A DNA stretch of 48,837 bases, taken from NCBI GenBank assembly GCA_029777335.1, contig JAKOSN010000140.1, positions 1-48,837 on the forward strand. Direction: 5' to 3'. Every line of letters starts with the position of its first letter. The first letter of the stretch is position 1. The notes beneath the pieces were generated by a model. The model worked only from the letters and a program-made list of their open reading frames with translations. It did not search any database and had not been told where the DNA came from. The translations under genes and the position numbers were made by a program. Below are positions 27,020 to 36,467 of the stretch, piece by piece. Source of the stretch: Planctomycetota bacterium. GTDB lineage: Bacteria; Planctomycetota; Planctomycetia; Gemmatales; Gemmataceae.

Positions 27020-30000
27020 ATGAATCACACCCGCACCGGACCGAATGTCTACCTCCTCGCTGGGACGGTCTTCGCGACCCTTGCCTCGGTGACGCTCGCT
27101 GCCCCGCCGGATGAGTCCGTTTTCTTCGAGAAGAAGGTCCGACCGATTCTTGCCGACCGTTGCTTCGCCTGCCACGGTTCTGAGAAGCAGAAAGGCGGGC
27201 TCCGCGTGGATTCCCGGCCTGCCCTGCTCACGGGTGGCGACCGCGGCGCAGCAATCAACCTCCGCCAGCCAGCGAGCAGCCTCCTCCTTCGAGCGCTGAA
27301 CCACGGCGAAGATCTCAAGATGCCGCCAAGGAATAAACTCCCCGCTGTCGAGATAGCGGTGATCAAGGAGTGGCTTCTGCGCGGCGCTCCCTGGCCCGCG
27401 ACGCGCCCGGTCACGTCCCCCGTCCCGAAGAATCACGAGCGATCGTTCACCGCAGCGGAAAAAGCGTTCTGGGCGTTCCAGCCGGTCAAACGCCCAGTAG
27501 TGCCTACCGTCCCCCGACCTGGATTTCCAATTCGCAACCCCATCGACAACTTCATCCTCGCCAAACTCGGTACCACAGGATTGAAACCCGCCGCTGAAGC
27601 GGAGAAACGCACTCTCTTTCGTCGAGTAACCCTGGATCTGACCGGCCTGCCGCCCACTCCCGAGGAGACGGAGACATTCCTGAACGATCCGTCTCCCCGG
27701 GCCTACGAGAATTGGGTCGAGCATTTACTGGCCTCGCCGGCCTACGGAGAGAAGTGGGGGCGGCGCTGGCTCGATGTGGCTCGGTACGCCGATTCCAACG
27801 GGATGGATGAGAATCTCGCCTACACCAATGCCTGGCGCTATCGCGACTGGGTAATCCGGAGCTTCAATGCCGACAAGCCCTATGACGAGTTTGTCCGCGA
27901 ACAACTTGCTGGTGATCTTCTCCCTGGCAAAACGGAGACGGAGCGAGCCGACCACCTGACCGCAACCGGATTCCTGGTGATCGGCCCGAAGATGCTTGCC
28001 GAGGACGATCCGGTCAAGATGCGGATGGACATCATCGACGAGCAACTCGATACCCTCGGCCAGGTTTTCATGGGGCTGACACTGGGTTGTGCCCGCTGTC
28101 ATGATCACAAGTTCGATCCGATCACAATGGCGGATTACTACGGGCTTGCGGGGATTTTGTACTCGACCCGAACCATGAAGAACTACTCGGTCGTGGCCAC
28201 CTGGAATGAACGACCGATCGGGACCCCCAGCACCCTGGTCGCGTTGGCGGAACAGGAGAAAAGGGTCGTCGCCCTCCGAGCAGAAATCGCCGCTATCGCG
28301 AAGGAGGCCAAGGCGACGACCGCGGCCACGCTCACAAAAGAACGGCAGCGCGCCGCAGAATATCTCGCTGCAGCGGTCGAGATCGCTCGGCGGCGCAGGC
28401 CACTCAAACCCCTTGTCTCGGACCTGGACAGGAAGTTGCCGACAGGGGCAGTGCAAGTGGAGTCAGAGGCGTTCGCTCGCGGAAATGTGCTCCGACTGAC
28501 TGACGGGTATGGCGCTGGAATTGGCGTGATCATCAATGCCGGGCCGTTGCCCAACTATGCGGAGTACGACGTCAAGATCGCCACGGCGGGAACCTACCAG
28601 CTGGTTGTGCGCTACGCCGCGGCGGAATCGAGACCTGTGCAGATCATGGCAAATGGCCAGCTGATCGCCAGGGAGGGATGTGGTTCGCGAACTGGCTCCT
28701 GGAACCCAGACACACAAATGTGGGCCGCCGAGGGGATCCTCACTCTCCCCGCAGGAAAAACGGTCCTGCGCTTTGAACGTGAGGGCCCCTTCCCCCACCT
28801 GGACAAGTTCGCCTTGCTGCCCATGACGCCTGAACAGGCGGCGCGCGCCCCTCTTTCCGTGGCACAGGTCGCGACGGAACGGCGCTTACTGGCCTCGGCG
28901 CTTGGCGAATGGGTCGAGGTGATCGCCAAACGACAGGGGAGGTTGCCGACCGACGAGGAACGGCACCGAATCGCCACGGCAGCCGATGGACCATTCAGGA
29001 TCACTCCAACTGCTGAGAAGGAGACACAATCCAGGTATCGCGAACAGCTCCACCGACTCCGCGCCGCCCTGGCGGCACTGGAGAAAACGCGCCCGCCCGT
29101 GGAAGAGGTGATGGCTGTTGAGGATGGTAAGGGCGAAACGCTGCGCATCCACCTCCGTGGGAATCACCTCACCCTGGGGGCAGAAGCTCCTCGCCGATTC
29201 CCGCGCATCCTGGGAGGTGACAAGCCACTGTCACTCGGCACCGATCGGAGTGGTCGCCGGGAACTGGCGGAGTGGCTGACACAACCCGATCATCCGCTCA
29301 CAGCGCGGGTGATGGTGAACCGCCTCTGGGCTGGTCACTTCGGAGCGGGGCTCGTTCGGTCCCCAGACAATTTCGGTCGGCTTGGTGAACGCCCCACGCA
29401 TCCCGAACTCCTCGACTGGCTCGCAGCGGAGTTTGTGCAAGCGAAATGGTCGATCAAACATCTGCACCGCCTGATCGTCACCTCAACCGTGTATCGATTG
29501 GGTTCGCAGGCCGACCCGGCAGCCCTGGCCACAGACCCAGAAAATCGGCTGCTGTCGCATTACAACCGTCGTCGACTCGATGCCGAGGAGATCCGCGATG
29601 GCATGCTTGCCGTGGCGGGGTTGCTGGATCGGAAAAGCGGCGGCTCGCTGCTCACGGTGGGTCCGCGCCAGTATGTGACCGGAACCGGGAATCGCAACTA
29701 CGAGGGCTATGCCCACCCGCGGAGGTCCGTTTATCTTCCGGTCATTCGCAGCGCCCTGTACGATGTTTTCCAGACCCTCGACTTCCCCGATCCCTCGGTT
29801 CCCAGTGGTCAGCGGACGGCCACCACCGTCCCCGGCCAGGCGTTGATGACGCTCAACAGCCCACTCGCTGACCAGACCGCCGAGGCGTTTGCCCGGTCAC
29901 TCCTCGCCCACAAGGGAACCGAGAAGGACCGTGTGCACGAAGCCTACCGCCGCGCGTTTGGACGCGCCCCAAACACCCGGGAACTCGACCGGGTGCTCGC

Positions 30001-30124
30001 GTATCTGACAAAATCACAGGAACATGCTGACCCCAGGTTGGCATCCCAGGCACGACAGCTGCAAGCCTGGCGCGGACTTTGCCGAGTGTTGCTGGGATCG
30101 AACGAGTTTGTGTTTGTAGAATGA
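27020..30124 (+). CDS. PSCyt1-DUF1549-DUF1553 planctomycete cytochrome-like protein
   Basis: A 1034-residue exported protein. The start at 27020 follows GAGGAG, and a signal peptide covers residues 1-28. The heme-binding motif CFACH is at 48-52 (PSCyt1). DUF1549 (PSCyt2) follows, with WVEHLLASPAYGEKWGRRWLD and GCARCHDHKFDP. A CBM6/35-like beta domain is inserted at about residues 480-600 (YDVKIATAGTYQLVVRYAA... LDKFALLP). DUF1553 (PSD1) ends the protein, with MVNRLWAGHFGAGLV and RRRLDAEEIRDGML. These proteins almost always pair with DUF1501 proteins, as here. The process is unknown; links to sulfated-polysaccharide degradation or electron transfer have been proposed. Confidence 0.93.
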   Translation: MNHTRTGPNVYLLAGTVFATLASVTLAAPPDESVFFEKKVRPILADRCFACHGSEKQKGGLRVDSRPALLTGGDRGAAINLRQPASSLLLRALNHGEDLKMPPRNKLPAVEIAVIKEWLLRGAPWPATRPVTSPVPKNHERSFTAAEKAFWAFQPVKRPVVPTVPRPGFPIRNPIDNFILAKLGTTGLKPAAEAEKRTLFRRVTLDLTGLPPTPEETETFLNDPSPRAYENWVEHLLASPAYGEKWGRRWLDVARYADSNGMDENLAYTNAWRYRDWVIRSFNADKPYDEFVREQLAGDLLPGKTETERADHLTATGFLVIGPKMLAEDDPVKMRMDIIDEQLDTLGQVFMGLTLGCARCHDHKFDPITMADYYGLAGILYSTRTMKNYSVVATWNERPIGTPSTLVALAEQEKRVVALRAEIAAIAKEAKATTAATLTKERQRAAEYLAAAVEIARRRRPLKPLVSDLDRKLPTGAVQVESEAFARGNVLRLTDGYGAGIGVIINAGPLPNYAEYDVKIATAGTYQLVVRYAAAESRPVQIMANGQLIAREGCGSRTGSWNPDTQMWAAEGILTLPAGKTVLRFEREGPFPHLDKFALLPMTPEQAARAPLSVAQVATERRLLASALGEWVEVIAKRQGRLPTDEERHRIATAADGPFRITPTAEKETQSRYREQLHRLRAALAALEKTRPPVEEVMAVEDGKGETLRIHLRGNHLTLGAEAPRRFPRILGGDKPLSLGTDRSGRRELAEWLTQPDHPLTARVMVNRLWAGHFGAGLVRSPDNFGRLGERPTHPELLDWLAAEFVQAKWSIKHLHRLIVTSTVYRLGSQADPAALATDPENRLLSHYNRRRLDAEEIRDGMLAVAGLLDRKSGGSLLTVGPRQYVTGTGNRNYEGYAHPRRSVYLPVIRSALYDVFQTLDFPDPSVPSGQRTATTVPGQALMTLNSPLADQTAEAFARSLLAHKGTEKDRVHEAYRRAFGRAPNTRELDRVLAYLTKSQEHADPRLASQARQLQAWRGLCRVLLGSNEFVFVE

Positions 30125-30134
30125 GGGGTCGGCT

Positions 30135-31541
30135 ATGTTCGACAAAACCCCACGTTGGTCTCGCCGGGAATGGTTGCAACGCTCCGCCACTGGATTCGGC
30201 TGGCTGGCTCTGACCGACATGCTCGCGCGCGCTGCTGAGGCGGAACAGACCTCTCGCTCACCTTTGGCGCCGCGTCCGCCGCACTTCCCGGCGAGGGCAA
30301 AACGCGTTATCTTTCTCTTCATGCATGGCGGACCGTCGCAAGTCGATACCTTCGACTACAAGCCGAGGCTCAGCGCCGACACTGGGAAGCCATTGCCGTT
30401 CTCCAAACCCCGCGTGGTGTCCAGCGCAACCGGGAACTTGCTGCGTTCGCCCTTTGCCTTCAAGCAGCATGGCCAGAGTGGGGCGTGGGTGTCGGAACTC
30501 TTTCCCCACCTCGCGCAGTGTGTCGACGAACTCTGCTTTATCAAGTCGATGCATGGGTCCAACTCCCGGCATGGGGGAGCCCTCCTCGAGTTACACACAG
30601 GGTCAGACACCTTTGTACGGCCAAGCATGGGGTCGTGGATCTCGTACGGACTGGGAACGGAAAATCGCGACCTCCCCGCTTTCATCACCATCTGTCCCAC
30701 GCTCACTCACGGCGGGGTGAACAATTACTCGTCGGCGTTTCTGCCGGCGGTGTATCAGGCGACCCCGCTTGGGAACGCGGGCACCCCTTCTCGTCAGGTC
30801 ACGATCCCCTTCGTGAAAGGGACCACTCCGCGCGAACAGCAGCGCCTGGAACTTGATCTCCTGGCCGACCTCGACCGCGAACGATCGGTCGCTGTCGGCA
30901 AGGATGCCGCGATGGAGGGACGGATTCAGTCATTCGAGATGGCGTTCCGGATGCAATCAGCCGCCCCGGCGGTGCAGGATCTGGCGAAGGAGACGGCCGC
31001 GACCAAACGGCTCTACGGCCTTGACGATCCTGTGACCGAGAATTTTGGCCGCCAGTGCCTGATGGCCCGACGATTCGCCGAGGCCGGGGTGCGTTTTGTC
31101 CAATGCACCCACAGCTACAAGTGGGACCAGCACGAGAACCTGAAGAGAGATCACACCAGGAATGCGCGCGAAGTGGATCGCCCCATTGCCGGGCTTCTCA
31201 CCGATCTCAAACAACGAGGTTTGTTGAAAGAGACCCTGGTCCTGTGGGGAGGCGAGTTTGGACGCACTCCCGTGGCACAGGGGAAGGACGGGCGCGACCA
31301 CAACCCCCACGGGTTCACCATGTTTCTTGCCGGCGGAGGGATCAAGCCGGGTCTGAGCTATGGAGCAACCGACGACTATGGCTATTTCGCCACCGAGAAC
31401 AAGGTACATTTCCACGATTTGCACGCCACGATCCTGCACCTGCTCGGCCTTGATCACACAAAGTTGACCTACCGCCACGCTGGACGCGATTTCCGCCTGA
31501 CCGACATCCATGGCGAGGTCGTGCGCGCGATCCTGAGTTAA
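30135..31541 (+). CDS. Tat-exported DUF1501 protein
   Basis: A 468-residue DUF1501 protein of the sulfatase/alkaline-phosphatase-like superfamily. The N-terminus has a twin-arginine motif (SRREWLQRSATGFGWLAL). Typical segments are RVIFLFMHGGPSQVDTFDYKP, HGSNSRHGGALLELHTGSD, FVQCTHSYKWDQHENL and LWGGEFGRTPVAQGKDGRDHNP. It starts 10 nt after the DUF1549/1553 gene, the standard planctomycete arrangement. Its biochemical activity is unproven. Confidence 0.93.
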   Translation: MFDKTPRWSRREWLQRSATGFGWLALTDMLARAAEAEQTSRSPLAPRPPHFPARAKRVIFLFMHGGPSQVDTFDYKPRLSADTGKPLPFSKPRVVSSATGNLLRSPFAFKQHGQSGAWVSELFPHLAQCVDELCFIKSMHGSNSRHGGALLELHTGSDTFVRPSMGSWISYGLGTENRDLPAFITICPTLTHGGVNNYSSAFLPAVYQATPLGNAGTPSRQVTIPFVKGTTPREQQRLELDLLADLDRERSVAVGKDAAMEGRIQSFEMAFRMQSAAPAVQDLAKETAATKRLYGLDDPVTENFGRQCLMARRFAEAGVRFVQCTHSYKWDQHENLKRDHTRNAREVDRPIAGLLTDLKQRGLLKETLVLWGGEFGRTPVAQGKDGRDHNPHGFTMFLAGGGIKPGLSYGATDDYGYFATENKVHFHDLHATILHLLGLDHTKLTYRHAGRDFRLTDIHGEVVRAILS

Positions 31542-31608
31542 CCGGCTCTGGACGAAGTCGCACCGACTCGTTGGTGCCACACCCGATCTCCTCCCGTGGG
31601 AGTTTACG

Positions 31609-32736
31609 ATGAAGAGATGTCGTGTGCCAAACAGTGTCTCGTTCCTCTCCCTGCTGGCCATCCTCGGGGGTTTCAGGGGACTTGATGGAAGCGCCGTGGC
31701 GGCAGATCCGCCACGACTGCCGCGCGACAACCTGCTGCTCTACCGTGGTCCCGAGGGAAAACCGGTCCCGGTGAAGACGATCGCTGACTGGCGCAGGCGA
31801 CGGGCAGAGATCCTCCGTGGTATGGAAGTGGTGATGGGTCCACTTCCCGGGAAGGAGAAGCGGTGCACGCTCGACCTGAAGATCGAGGAGGAGGTCGATG
31901 GCGAGACGTTCGTTCGTCGACTAATCACCTACGCGTCGGAGCCAGGGTGCCGCGTGCCGGCGTATCTGCTCATCCCCAAGGAGGTGCTGAGCGGGAAGAA
32001 AAAGGCCCCCGCGATCCTGTGTCTGCATGGGACAGACAATGTGGTCGGCCACGGCACCGTCGTTGGGCTTGGAACCCGGCCCAACCGTGGGTATGCCCTG
32101 GAACTGGCCAAACGGGGTTACGTCACGCTGGCACCAAACTACCCGCTCCTCGCCAAGTATCAGCCGGACCTGAAGAAACTTGGCTGGGAGAGCGGGACCC
32201 TCAAGGCGGTCTGGGACAACAAGCGTGGTCTCGACCTGCTGGAGTCGCTGTCCTTCGTGGACCCCTCCAAAGGATTTGGAGTGATTGGACATTCGCTCGG
32301 CGGTCACAACTCGGTCTTCACTGCCGTCCTCGACGATCGACTCCAGGTTATCGTTTCGAGTTGTGGACTGGATTCCTTCCTGGACTACTACGGTGGGAAC
32401 GAGAAGAACTGGCTCCCGGAAAAAGGGTGGTGCCAGACAAGATACATGCGCAAGCTGGCTGACTACAAGGGTCGGCTTGAAGACATCCCGTTCGACTTTC
32501 ATGAACTGATCGGCGCGCTGGCTCCGCGACACATCCTGATCCTCGCGCCGAAGAGAGACTCCAACTTCCGCGCCGCGAGCGTTGATCGGATCGGCTTCGC
32601 CGCCCGGCCGATCTTCAAGCTATACGGTCACGAGAACCGTTTGAAGATCGAGCATCCGGACTGCGAACACGATTTCCCCCCGGAGATGCGTGAGACGGCT
32701 TACAAGCTCTTCGACCGAGTCCTCCGGGAGAAGTAA
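31609..32736 (+). CDS. Exported alpha/beta-hydrolase (esterase-like)
   Basis: A 375-residue protein with a signal peptide (LLAILGGFRGLDGSAVAA). It has an alpha/beta-hydrolase fold: oxyanion region ILCLHGTD, nucleophile elbow GHSLGGHNS and a C-terminal His in CEHDFP. It resembles the acetyl-xylan-esterase/dienelactone hydrolase-like exported hydrolases common in planctomycete polysaccharide clusters. The substrate is uncertain. Position 67 nt after the DUF1501 gene suggests a shared transcript. Confidence 0.82.
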   Translation: MKRCRVPNSVSFLSLLAILGGFRGLDGSAVAADPPRLPRDNLLLYRGPEGKPVPVKTIADWRRRRAEILRGMEVVMGPLPGKEKRCTLDLKIEEEVDGETFVRRLITYASEPGCRVPAYLLIPKEVLSGKKKAPAILCLHGTDNVVGHGTVVGLGTRPNRGYALELAKRGYVTLAPNYPLLAKYQPDLKKLGWESGTLKAVWDNKRGLDLLESLSFVDPSKGFGVIGHSLGGHNSVFTAVLDDRLQVIVSSCGLDSFLDYYGGNEKNWLPEKGWCQTRYMRKLADYKGRLEDIPFDFHELIGALAPRHILILAPKRDSNFRAASVDRIGFAARPIFKLYGHENRLKIEHPDCEHDFPPEMRETAYKLFDRVLREK

Positions 32737-32905
32737 GTCGAACGGCGCTCAAGGTGTCTTTCTGGAGTATCCACGCCAGGTTGTGAACGCAGACCAGGGG
32801 ATACGGGATAGGATCGGGCGGTGCTCACAATCCCCTCAATCTCACACAAGGATTCCCGTGCGAGAATCCACGGTTTATTGAACCCAACGTGTTAAGAAAG
32901 GGAAC

Positions 32906-32923
32906 TACAGGAGCGATCCTGTA
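32906..32923. promoter_or_regulatory. Palindrome, candidate enhancer (UAS) site
   Basis: TACAGGA and TCCTGTA form a perfect 7-bp inverted repeat around GCGA, about 110 nt upstream of the sigma-54 promoter. A looser copy with CTTGTAG and CTCCTGT lies at about 32941-32968. The position is usual for activator binding at sigma-54 promoters; the binding protein is inferred only. Confidence 0.4.
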
Positions 32924-33032
32924 AGGTATTGGAAACATCACTCCTGTCCAGCGAACGATCTTGTAGCACACCAATATTCCCTAAGCTATTAATCATTAAC
33001 ATATTATAGCAACACACGCACGTACCACAAGA

Positions 33033-33048
33033 TGGCACAAAAGTTGCT
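33033..33048 (+). promoter_or_regulatory. Sigma-54 (RpoN) promoter, -24/-12
   Basis: TGGCAC (33033-33038), five bases, then TTGCT (33044-33048) matches the -24/-12 consensus TGGCAC-N5-TTGCW exactly. Transcription would start near 33059, leaving a leader of about 76 nt before the PEP-CTERM start at 33135. In other bacteria PEP-CTERM genes are controlled by sigma-54 with PrsK/PrsR, which fits. Confidence 0.75.
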
Positions 33049-33134
33049 TGCAAAACACATTTCAGATCACACACACCGGGAACGAGTTCGCGTCGGAACG
33101 CTCCCTGTGCGACCTACCCCTGGAAAGGTTCCCC

Positions 33135-33878
33135 ATGTCGACTCCCTGTTATCCTCTCGCCAAACGACTTACGCGCCTCAGCCTGCTCGCGATGGGCTTG
33201 ATCGTGCTGGCGTGCGCCTCGCCCGCCCGCGCAGACATTCTCTTCTACGGCGGTGATTTCGCGCCGAACAACCAGAATGCCAACGGTCTGGCCAACGAAA
33301 CCGACGCCATCGTGGGGGGGAGTCCCACCGGAGCCAGTACCTACCAGAACTTCGTCGTGACTGGCCAGCCCTGGACGGTCCAGGGATTGTTCTCGAACAA
33401 CCTCCTTGGCTTCGCGCCCACAAGTGCTTACTGGGAGATTCGCACGGGGGTTTCAGCGGGTAACGGGGGGACCCTGATCGCCAGCGGGACCATGCTTTCT
33501 CCGCTCGTCACCGCCACTGGCCGCAGCGGTTTTGGTTTCAACGAAAGTACGGTTGAAGTCACGGGATTGAACATCGTTCTGAACCCGGGCACCTACTGGT
33601 TCACGGTCACACCCCAGAACCCAGGAGCGAGCGGTCGGTCCTACAATAGCAACACGTTTGGGCTCAATGCGGTCGGCACGGACATCGCAAACCAGCAGTT
33701 CTTCAACAGTGGATTCTTCGGTGCGAACTTCGCGAATGCCAACACTCAAGGAGTATTCCCCACCTTCTCGTCCGGAGTGCTTGGAGCTCTTCTGGTCCCA
33801 GAGCCGGGGAGCATCACGCTGTTCGGATTCGCGACCTCTCTCCTGGGGCTGTGGCACTGGCGTCGCGCCCGAAAGTGA
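33135..33878 (+). CDS. PEP-CTERM sorting-domain protein
   Basis: A 247-residue exported protein. The start at 33135 follows GGAAAGG, and residues about 10-34 are a signal peptide ending in PARA. The middle is a beta-rich domain (TSAYWEIRTGVSAGNGGTLI, LNPGTYWFTVTPQ) like the choice-of-anchor group. The C-terminus VPEPGS, a hydrophobic helix and WRRARK form a PEP-CTERM signal, cleaved by an exosortase and associated with exopolysaccharide. No exosortase lies in the window. A sigma-54 promoter precedes it. Confidence 0.92.
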   Translation: MSTPCYPLAKRLTRLSLLAMGLIVLACASPARADILFYGGDFAPNNQNANGLANETDAIVGGSPTGASTYQNFVVTGQPWTVQGLFSNNLLGFAPTSAYWEIRTGVSAGNGGTLIASGTMLSPLVTATGRSGFGFNESTVEVTGLNIVLNPGTYWFTVTPQNPGASGRSYNSNTFGLNAVGTDIANQQFFNSGFFGANFANANTQGVFPTFSSGVLGALLVPEPGSITLFGFATSLLGLWHWRRARK

Positions 33879-34088
33879 AGCGCTGCGAGAGAGACGATGA
33901 AGCCGGGAACCAGGGAGGGCAAAGGGATTCTGAAGTGCACCAACCAGACTGGTCGTCCGTTCCAGGACACCCAGGTGTGCTTGCAACCCTTTGCCCTGTC
34001 CAACCATCACTTCGAATTCTTGCCTCCACTGCCGTGAGACAGGGGTTTTCTTGCGTGTGACCCAGCTCCTCCGCAGCGGAGGTGAGAA

Positions 34089-34490
34089 ATGAAGCAGTCT
34101 GCGGGTACGATGCTCTATCGTACTGGAAGCGAAGGATTGGAAGTGCTCCTCGTCCATCCCTCGGGAGCATATAATCGGCGCAGTCCGTGGAGTATCCCCA
34201 AGGGCGAAGTTGACAGCGACGAGGAGCTGGAAACGACGGCACGCCGCGAAACGCTCGAAGAAACCGGGGTAACGCCCGCCGAACTCGTTTCGCTCGGGTC
34301 AGTCGATTATTCCCGAAGCCGCAAACGGGTGCACTGCTTCGCAGGCCCCGCGCCAGCAGGAGTGGAGCCTCACCCTGCCTCGTGGGAAGTGGATCAGGCG
34401 TGTTTTGTCACTCTGGAACGCGCTGAAGCTCTGTTGCAGCAGGATCAGCGTGCCTTTGTGCAGCAGTTGCGCGAGAAGCTGGGCGTGTGA
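34089..34490 (+). CDS. Nudix hydrolase
   Basis: A 133-residue Nudix protein. The box GEVDSDEELETTARRETLEE continuing TGV satisfies GX5EX7REUXEEXGU exactly, so it is likely a Mg-dependent pyrophosphohydrolase. PWSIPKGEVDSDE resembles AP4A/NTP pyrophosphohydrolases of the MutT group. It starts after GGAGGTGAGAA and ends 10 nt before the convergent leuD stop. Confidence 0.92.
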   Translation: MKQSAGTMLYRTGSEGLEVLLVHPSGAYNRRSPWSIPKGEVDSDEELETTARRETLEETGVTPAELVSLGSVDYSRSRKRVHCFAGPAPAGVEPHPASWEVDQACFVTLERAEALLQQDQRAFVQQLREKLGV

Positions 34491-34500
34491 AGGATACTCG

Positions 34501-35070
34501 CTAGCGATTGAGCATCCCCACCTTCTCCGCGTAAGGAAAGATTCCCCCCGCCTCCAGAATGGGAGCAACCTCCCCGAGCGGTTTCAACGCATAGGTCTCC
34601 CCGGTCGTGCGATTGTGTAACTGAGCGCTGGCCACGTCGAGTTCCAGGTCATCACCGGTGCAGACGCGCTCGCACAACCGTTGCGCGCATTCAAAGGGAA
34701 TCAGGTAGCCGCCGTTGACGGAATTGCGGTAGAAGATGCGCGCAAAGAATTCTGCCACAACCACCTTGATCCCCGCCGCATCAAGGGCGATCGGGGCATG
34801 TTCCCGCGAGGAACCACAGCCAAAATTCTTACCGCCAATGATGAAGGTGTAGGGAGAGACAAATTCATCCTCGGTGTGAAAGGGAATATGTCCCTTGGGC
34901 AAGCCGGCCTGTGCCGGGGGCACCGAACTGAGCGCATACTTGCCGAACTGGCGATATTCCTCGGGGATGGCCGGGTTGAAGGTCAGATACTGGGCGGGGA
35001 TGATCTGGTCGGTATCCACATTGTCGCCCAGTACATAAGCCTTGCCGGAGACATTCGCAGGGAGCGTCAT
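34501..35070 (-). CDS. leuD: 3-isopropylmalate dehydratase small subunit
   Basis: A 189-residue swivel-domain subunit. The start at 35070 places KAYVLGDNVDTDQIIPAQYL at the N-terminus; in-frame extension to 35313 is non-coding. GKNFGCGSSREHAPIAL is the family signature. With LeuC it isomerises 2-isopropylmalate to 3-isopropylmalate in leucine synthesis, although the sequence is also compatible with homoaconitase-like enzymes. It lies 44 nt after leuC on the same strand. Confidence 0.9.
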   Translation of the reverse strand: MTLPANVSGKAYVLGDNVDTDQIIPAQYLTFNPAIPEEYRQFGKYALSSVPPAQAGLPKGHIPFHTEDEFVSPYTFIIGGKNFGCGSSREHAPIALDAAGIKVVVAEFFARIFYRNSVNGGYLIPFECAQRLCERVCTGDDLELDVASAQLHNRTTGETYALKPLGEVAPILEAGGIFPYAEKVGMLNR

Positions 35071-35114
35071 GAAAAAAGATCCTTTTTCGACCGATGAAGT
35101 CGCTTCAAGAAACC

Positions 35115-36422
35115 TCAGGCGATGTACTCGCGCGGATCCGTGATACAGCCCGTCACGGCACTCGCGGCAACCGTCAGCGGACTCGCCAGATACACGCGGG
35201 CTTCCTTGTGCCCCATGCGCCCAGGGAAGTTGCGGTTGGTGGTGCTGATACAGCTCATCGGAGCGTTCAACCGACCGAAGGTGTCCGCGGGTCCTCCCAG
35301 ACAGGCGGCGCACGAAGGTTCGCCAATCTTGGCCCCGGCCGCGAGGAAGACTTCCTCGAGCGTGTGGCCGTTGATACGCTCGGTTTTCAAGCCGCGCGCA
35401 ATCTCGCTGGTCGCTGGCACCACAAAGGTATCGATGCGGACTGTCTTGTCCTGCAGGATCTGGGCCGCGGCCCGAAAATCGGTCATCTTTCCGCCTGTGC
35501 AGGACCCGATGTAAGCGCGGTCGAGCTTCGTTCCCTTGATGTCATTCACATAAGCGCGATTGTCGGGGCTGTGTGGTTGAGCCACCACCGGCTGCAACTT
35601 GCGCACATCGTAGCTCTTCTCGAAGACGAACCGCGCGCCCGAATCGGAGAAGACGGGAGTGTAAGGAACCCGGCGGGCGTTCCGGGCGTTGACATAGTCG
35701 AGCGTCACCTGGTCGGGTGCGATCACCCCATTCTTGCCGCCGGCCTCGATGACCATGTTACAAAGGGTCATTCGCTCCTCGATGTTGAGCGAATAGACGC
35801 CCGGGCCATCAAATTCCATGGCGCGATAGGTCGCCCCATCACAGCCGATATCGCCAATAACTGCCAGGATCAGATCCTTGGCCATCAGGTACGGGGGAAG
35901 CTCTCCCTCGAAGATAAACCGCATGGTGGGCGGAACTTTCACCCAGAGCTTTCCCGTTCCCATGACAAAGCCCGCGTCGGTGTTGCCAATCCCGGTGGCG
36001 AACTCGCCAAACGCCCCGGCGGTGCAGGTGTGGCTGTCGGTGCCGAAAAGAACCTCGCCCGGGCGCGTGTGCCCTTCTTCCGGGAGAGCAATGTGACAAA
36101 CGCCCTTGTAGCGTTCGCTGCCGACGTCGTAGTAGTAAGGCAGATCCTGCTCGGCGGCAAAGTGGCGCAACACGTCGACGTTGCGGTTGGCCATCTTGTC
36201 GTTGGTGAAGATGTAGTGATCGGGAATGATCACCACTTTTTGTTTATCCCAGACCTGTGCGTTCTGGCCAAAATGTTGTTTGAAAATCCCGATGGTTCCT
36301 GGCCCACAAACATCGTGAGTCATCAGGACATCGACATCAATCCAGATATTGTCGCCTGGTTGCACCGACTCGCGCCCGGAGTGGCGAGCCAGAATCTTCT
36401 CGGTCAGAGTCATCGGCGTCAT
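35115..36422 (-). CDS. leuC: 3-isopropylmalate dehydratase large subunit
   Basis: A 435-residue aconitase-superfamily protein of the LeuC2/homoaconitate-like branch. The 4Fe-4S cluster ligands are in IGSCTGG and PSCAACLGG, and substrate-binding stretches include GTDSHTCTAGAFG and TNRNFPGRMG. It forms the dehydratase with the downstream small subunit. The divergent start faces mtaB. Specificity for isopropylmalate is inferred from the pair and is the most probable role. Confidence 0.9.
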   Translation of the reverse strand: MTPMTLTEKILARHSGRESVQPGDNIWIDVDVLMTHDVCGPGTIGIFKQHFGQNAQVWDKQKVVIIPDHYIFTNDKMANRNVDVLRHFAAEQDLPYYYDVGSERYKGVCHIALPEEGHTRPGEVLFGTDSHTCTAGAFGEFATGIGNTDAGFVMGTGKLWVKVPPTMRFIFEGELPPYLMAKDLILAVIGDIGCDGATYRAMEFDGPGVYSLNIEERMTLCNMVIEAGGKNGVIAPDQVTLDYVNARNARRVPYTPVFSDSGARFVFEKSYDVRKLQPVVAQPHSPDNRAYVNDIKGTKLDRAYIGSCTGGKMTDFRAAAQILQDKTVRIDTFVVPATSEIARGLKTERINGHTLEEVFLAAGAKIGEPSCAACLGGPADTFGRLNAPMSCISTTNRNFPGRMGHKEARVYLASPLTVAASAVTGCITDPREYIA

Positions 36423-36461
36423 CAGTCAGTTCCCCTGCTTACCAATTCTTCATGATGCCGT

Positions 36462-36467
36462 ATTATA
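36462..36467 (-). promoter_or_regulatory. Possible -10 box of leuC
   Basis: A perfect TATAAT on the minus strand lies 40 nt before the leuC start. No good -35 box is seen at 17 nt, so support is weak. Confidence 0.3.

Larger units (their letters stand above)
32737..33134. other. Regulatory intergenic region before the PEP-CTERM gene
   Basis: No gene is present. A hairpin GGATTC/GAATCC (32850-32869) may end the upstream operon. A palindrome at 32906-32923, an AT-rich tract at about 32985-33008 and a sigma-54 promoter at 33033-33048 follow. The order palindrome, AT-rich tract, promoter is that of an enhancer-dependent promoter. Confidence 0.5.
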
